Shown: positions 6,016 to 10,515 of the stretch, piece after piece | Numbering within the stretch: the first letter of the stretch is position 1 | How the letters are laid out: every line of letters starts with the position of its first letter | NCBI GenBank assembly: GCA_902796975.1 | Contig: CADBRF010000009.1 | Span: 1-10,515 of the forward strand | Direction of reading: 5' to 3' | Length of the DNA stretch: 10,515 bases | DNA from: an uncultured Coriobacteriaceae bacterium | Lineage (GTDB): Bacteria > Actinomycetota > Coriobacteriia > Coriobacteriales > QAMH01 | Translations under genes and position numbers: made by a program | The notes under the pieces: generated by a model | Seen by the model: the letters and a program-made list of their open reading frames with translations, nothing else | Told to the model about the DNA's origin: nothing | Database searches by the model: none

Positions 6016-6021
6016 ATTATA
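6016..6021 (-). promoter_or_regulatory. -10 box of the CAT-anticodon tRNA
   Basis: A perfect TATAAT on the minus strand lies 13 bases before the mature tRNA 5' end, so transcription would start near 6009. No good -35 box is visible at the normal distance (GGTACG at 6044-6039 is poor). Confidence 0.55.
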
Positions 6022-6117
6022 CCTGAACAAGACGAAGTCGTACCGGCTTTTCGCCAGCTCGTATGAGTATCCCCGCCAGAAACATTCGATTCCCATCTGC
6101 CGGGCATGAAAGCCGCC

Positions 6118-6169
6118 GGTGAAACAAAATCAAAATGAGTATCGGGGAAATTTTGTATTTTGTTTCACC
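6118..6169 (-). repeat. Second intact copy (F) of the long-hairpin intergenic repeat
   Basis: GGTGAAACAAAAT (6118-6130) and ATTTTGTTTCACC (6157-6169) are perfect 13-bp inverted arms. Inside them CAAAAT (6131-6136) pairs with ATTTTG (6150-6155), leaving one unpaired T (6156) and a 13-base loop (6137-6149). Read on the minus strand the loop is TTCCCCGATACTC and the bulge is A, the same plan and identical loop as copy C at 1025-1096. The outer arm (GGTGAAA instead of CTGGGGTAT) differs but is self-complementary. It begins 48 bases past the rpoD stop codon and has no T run after it. Confidence 0.9.
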
Positions 6170-6216
6170 AGCAGTTGTTTCAGTCGGGAAGTCAATCCGA
6201 AGCTCTCCAGGTTTGC

Positions 6217-7629
<1,413 letters not shown>

Positions 7630-7630
7630 G

Positions 7631-9502
7631 CTAGCTCCTCTTTTCATTCTGTGTTCCAAGGGACCCATTCCGAAGGCCCGTGAGTTCTTTCTGCCAGCCA
7701 ATTGTGCGCTTGAAAATCTCGTCAGCTTCTTCAGGGCTGAGAAGCGTCTCGTCTCTCAGGCGTGCCTTTGCCGCCGCAATCTTGCGCTCCAGATCGCGCT
7801 CTCGCAAAGAACCGAGCAAGAGGCGCGCCTGCACAAGCCGCTCTTCGTGACCGTTTTGTTCGTTCATTGCCTCCGCAAGCAAAACTGACGCATCCGGAAC
7901 CACTTTCTGAGCCGCAAAGAGTGCATCTGCAGGCGAAGCTCCATGATCCATGGAAAGCAGCACGTCCGCCATTTTCTCGGATGCCGGGTCTTGCCATGAG
8001 ATTCGGGCAACATCGCGGTCGATAGCATCGAGTAAACGCATGTCAACAACGATAAGCGACATGAGTTCATGCTCCATACGTATGTACTGCTGATCTGCTT
8101 CGACAACTGCACGCACAGCTCTATTCACAGGCTGCTGCTTTGGCTCGGGTTGGGCTTGATTCCTGTCTTCGCGGCGGGCAGCCGCAGGTGCCTTCATTTC
8201 CCCTAGAGCTTTTGCCACGGCAGCATATCCCACATTGAGAGCATCTGCAATCAGATTGATATAGTCCGTTGCCGAAATGGAGTTTTTCAGCGGGTAAAGA
8301 ATCTGCAATGCATCGTTCAGAGCCCGAGCCTTCTGCGAAGGACTGTTCAGGTCCCATGTACCAATGCGGCGCAAAATGGAATAGCGAAGAAGCGGTTCGG
8401 CTTGAGCAAGCTGTTCTCTCATGGCATCTGCACCCCGCTGGGTGATGAATTCCATGGGGTCGAGATTATCAGGCAACACGACGACCTTCAAATCGATGGG
8501 ATTCCTGCTCGATTCGACCGCGGAATTCCAATCGATGAACTCGCTTGCACGGTCTGCCGCCTTCTGCCCTGCCGCATCTCCATCGAACAGGTAGATGATA
8601 GAAGTGGCAAAACGGGAGAGCATGCGGACATGCTGACTCGTGAGCGCAGTGCCGAGGGTGGCGACCACATTGGTGATGCCCGCCTCGTGCATGGCGATGA
8701 CGTCGGTGTAGCCTTCGACCACAACGGCGCACTTCGAAGCGACGATACCCGTCTTCGCCTTTTCGATGCCAAACATGTTGGAGGACTTCTGGAAAATGGG
8801 CGTGCCCGAGGTATTGAGATACTTTGGCTCGCCCGTGCCAATCACGCGTCCGCCAAACGCGATGGTGCGCTCCTGCATATCCTGGACGGGGAACATCACG
8901 CGCTCGTAGAAACGGTCCACAAGACGGTTTGACTTGCTCATATAGCCCAGGTTTGCCTCGATTATCTCATTGGCTGTGAACCCCTTCTGCCGGAGATGCC
9001 GCACGAGGGCACCGTGCCCGGGGGCATAGCCCAGGTTCCATTTCTTCGAAGGGCCCGAGCCGAAGCCCCGGTCGTGGAGGTACGCACGAGCGGAAGCTGC
9101 CCCAGCGGAACGCGAGCGCATGAGCTGCATATGATAGTAGGAGGCAGCTTCGGCACACGCCTGCATAAGCCGTTCCTTTTTCCCTCGCGGGATGCCCGAT
9201 GCGCCCGTCTCGTGAAGTTCGATATGTGCTCGGTCAGCAAGGAGGCGTACCGCTTCGGGGAACTCCAGATGCTCGCTTTCCATGACGTAGCCGAAGACGT
9301 CGCCGCCTTTACCGCATCCGAAACAGTGCCAAAGCTGGGTGGCTGGATCGATTTTAAACGAAGGCGTCTTCTCATCGTGGAAGGGGCAGCATCCCCAGAA
9401 GAGGCGGTTCTTCTGGCGGAGCACGACGCGCTCTCCCACGAGGCTCACGAGATCCGTGGCTTCGCGAACTCTGCGAACGTCATCATCCGAAATACGCGCC
9501 AT
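7631..9502 (-). CDS. dnaG: DNA primase DnaG
   Basis: A 623-residue primase that makes RNA primers at the replication fork. The N-terminal zinc-binding domain shows CPFH (39-42) and CFGC (60-63), ligands Cys39, His42, Cys60, Cys63. The catalytic core follows, with the Toprim motif EGYTD (263-267, Glu263) and DGD (308-310, Asp308 and Asp310) for metal binding. A short Pro/Gln-rich linker (about 437-460) leads to a C-terminal helical region (about 470-623) where the helicase-binding domain is expected. ATG at 9502 is chosen, with GGAGG eight bases upstream; GTG at 9511 is in frame but poorly placed. It lies 51 bases after ribF and one base before rpoD, so ribF-dnaG-rpoD probably form one transcription unit. 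Confidence 0.97.
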   Translation of the reverse strand: MARISDDDVRRVREATDLVSLVGERVVLRQKNRLFWGCCPFHDEKTPSFKIDPATQLWHCFGCGKGGDVFGYVMESEHLEFPEAVRLLADRAHIELHETGASGIPRGKKERLMQACAEAASYYHMQLMRSRSAGAASARAYLHDRGFGSGPSKKWNLGYAPGHGALVRHLRQKGFTANEIIEANLGYMSKSNRLVDRFYERVMFPVQDMQERTIAFGGRVIGTGEPKYLNTSGTPIFQKSSNMFGIEKAKTGIVASKCAVVVEGYTDVIAMHEAGITNVVATLGTALTSQHVRMLSRFATSIIYLFDGDAAGQKAADRASEFIDWNSAVESSRNPIDLKVVVLPDNLDPMEFITQRGADAMREQLAQAEPLLRYSILRRIGTWDLNSPSQKARALNDALQILYPLKNSISATDYINLIADALNVGYAAVAKALGEMKAPAAARREDRNQAQPEPKQQPVNRAVRAVVEADQQYIRMEHELMSLIVVDMRLLDAIDRDVARISWQDPASEKMADVLLSMDHGASPADALFAAQKVVPDASVLLAEAMNEQNGHEERLVQARLLLGSLRERDLERKIAAAKARLRDETLLSPEEADEIFKRTIGWQKELTGLRNGSLGTQNEKRS

Positions 9503-9553
9503 CTGCTCCACCTCCCAGCTGAATCGAGTGCTGTCCTGATCAAATCCGCTTTA

Positions 9554-10515
9554 TCAAGCTTCGAGTACCACATCTTTCCAGGCAGCTTCAGGTTTTGGGC
9601 CTTCTCCAAGATGAGTCTTCACCCAATTGATGTTATCCATAACTGTCGCAATGAGCTCATCGGTCGAATCAAACACGCGCTGATCACGCAACCATTCAAT
9701 GAAAAGCACCTGAACGTCTTTCCCATAGAGATCGCCCTCGAAACCCAGCAGATGGGTCTCGAGTTGAGCAGTCGCCTCCTCGAAGCTTGCAGCCCTTCCC
9801 ATATTGATTGCGGAGGGATAGAGCACACCATCCACGCGAACGTATCCTGCATAGACGCCGTCACGAGGAACGAGAACGGAGTTCTGAGAAAGGTCGAGAT
9901 TGGCAGTGGCAAACCCCATGCCCGTTCCCTCTCCCCTACCATGCTCAACATGACCGGAAATTTCATGCGGACGCCCCATCAGCCTGAAGGCCTCTCCAGC
10001 ATCCCCCCGCAGCAAAAGCTCGCGGATGCGCGTGGCGCTCACCACGCTGCCATCCTCTGACTGGAGGTCAATCGCGAGGCAGGCGCATCCGTTTTCCGCT
10101 CCCCACGCCTTGATATCAGCAACAGTACCCGCTGCTTTGGCTCCAAAGCGGAAATCAGAGCCGACGCAAATCGCCTTCGGATGCAGCGACTCGCCTACAA
10201 AAGCTAGAAAATCCCGCGGGGCTATTGAAAAGACCTCCCTGGTGGAGGGGAGACTTATCACCCGGTTCGCGCAATGGGATATGAGCTCAAGTCTTCTCTG
10301 GTTCGTGAGCAGCTTTTCAAAGCTCTGGCGGAACATCTCATCCGGGTCGCGGTCGAACGTGATGGCAACCAGGGGCACACCCCAGAGCGTGGACTGCTCT
10401 CGAGCTTCCCGGAACAGTTTCTGATGACCAAGGTGCATGCCATCGAAAATGCCAACGGCGATGACGCATGGGCCAAAATCGGAATCGCCTTCCGCTAGAG
10501 GATTCCAATGGACAA
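9554..10515 (-). CDS. ribF: Bifunctional riboflavin kinase / FAD synthetase, 5' end outside window
   Basis: Partial gene: 319 codons are visible with no start codon before the right edge, so only a short N-terminal piece should be missing. It converts riboflavin to FMN and then FAD in the cytoplasm. The nucleotidyltransferase domain opens with GIFDGMHLGH (21-30) and includes VSATRIRELL (158-167). The flavokinase domain shows GRPHEISGHV (180-189), then GMGFATANL (198-206), where the family usually has GFPTANL, the segment PRDGVYAGYV (216-225), and the end motif LETHLLGFEGDLYG (251-264). ATG at 10438 is internal to the first motif and cannot be the true start. The gene ends in TGA followed directly by TAA. 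Confidence 0.95.
   Translation of the reverse strand, partial: VHWNPLAEGDSDFGPCVIAVGIFDGMHLGHQKLFREAREQSTLWGVPLVAITFDRDPDEMFRQSFEKLLTNQRRLELISHCANRVISLPSTREVFSIAPRDFLAFVGESLHPKAICVGSDFRFGAKAAGTVADIKAWGAENGCACLAIDLQSEDGSVVSATRIRELLLRGDAGEAFRLMGRPHEISGHVEHGRGEGTGMGFATANLDLSQNSVLVPRDGVYAGYVRVDGVLYPSAINMGRAASFEEATAQLETHLLGFEGDLYGKDVQVLFIEWLRDQRVFDSTDELIATVMDNINWVKTHLGEGPKPEAAWKDVVLEA

Noticed and set aside
6061..6077. A further remnant of the hairpin repeat (minus strand GGGGATACTCAT) 40 bases from copy F.
   Set aside because: Only GATACTCAT matches the element and no arm or inner stem is present; chance cannot be excluded.

Overview
The window holds housekeeping genes at both ends and a compact accessory operon in the middle. 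The ribF-dnaG-rpoD order, the protein sequences, the moderately high GC and frequent GTG starts suggest an actinobacterium of the Coriobacteriia type (gut or oral anaerobes). This is a judgement from sequence style, not a database match.

Layout. Positions 1-408 (minus) carry the N-terminal part of a HAD-family phosphatase that runs off the left edge. Positions 617-861 (plus) hold a promoter, tRNA-Gly(GCC), a terminator-like hairpin and tRNA-Cys(GCA). Positions 862-1305 contain no gene. They hold an array of related imperfect repeats, one of which (1025-1096) is a long, nearly perfect hairpin, followed by an intrinsic terminator for the operon arriving from the right. Positions 1306-5677 (minus) form a tightly coupled three-gene operon, read right to left: a divergent ArsM-like methyltransferase, a G3E-type P-loop GTPase, and an ArsM methyltransferase fused in one chain to an ArsS-type radical SAM enzyme. 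Its likely promoter and two candidate operators lie at 5703-5776. Positions 5878-6021 (minus) hold a CAT-anticodon tRNA with its own terminator and -10 box. A second copy of the hairpin repeat is at 6118-6169. Positions 6217-10515 (minus) hold ribF (5' end outside the window), dnaG and rpoD, the last two almost abutting.

How it may work together. The known chemistry of the families is that ArsM methylates trivalent arsenic with SAM, and ArsS uses radical SAM chemistry to put a 5'-deoxyadenosyl group on dimethylated arsenic, the first step toward arsenosugars. A single chain with both domains could pass a dimethylarsenic intermediate between active sites. The second ArsM-like protein has lost two of the cysteine positions that bind arsenic but gained a C-terminal Cys-Cys, and the GTPase has an altered CobW cysteine motif. 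Together they look like an organoarsenical (or other metalloid) pathway with its own carrier or chaperone, which I do not recognise as a described set.

The other notable signal is the intergenic hairpin family. Two copies, about 5 kb apart and in opposite orientation, share an identical 13-base loop and the same bulged inner stem, while their outer arms differ in sequence but stay complementary within each copy.
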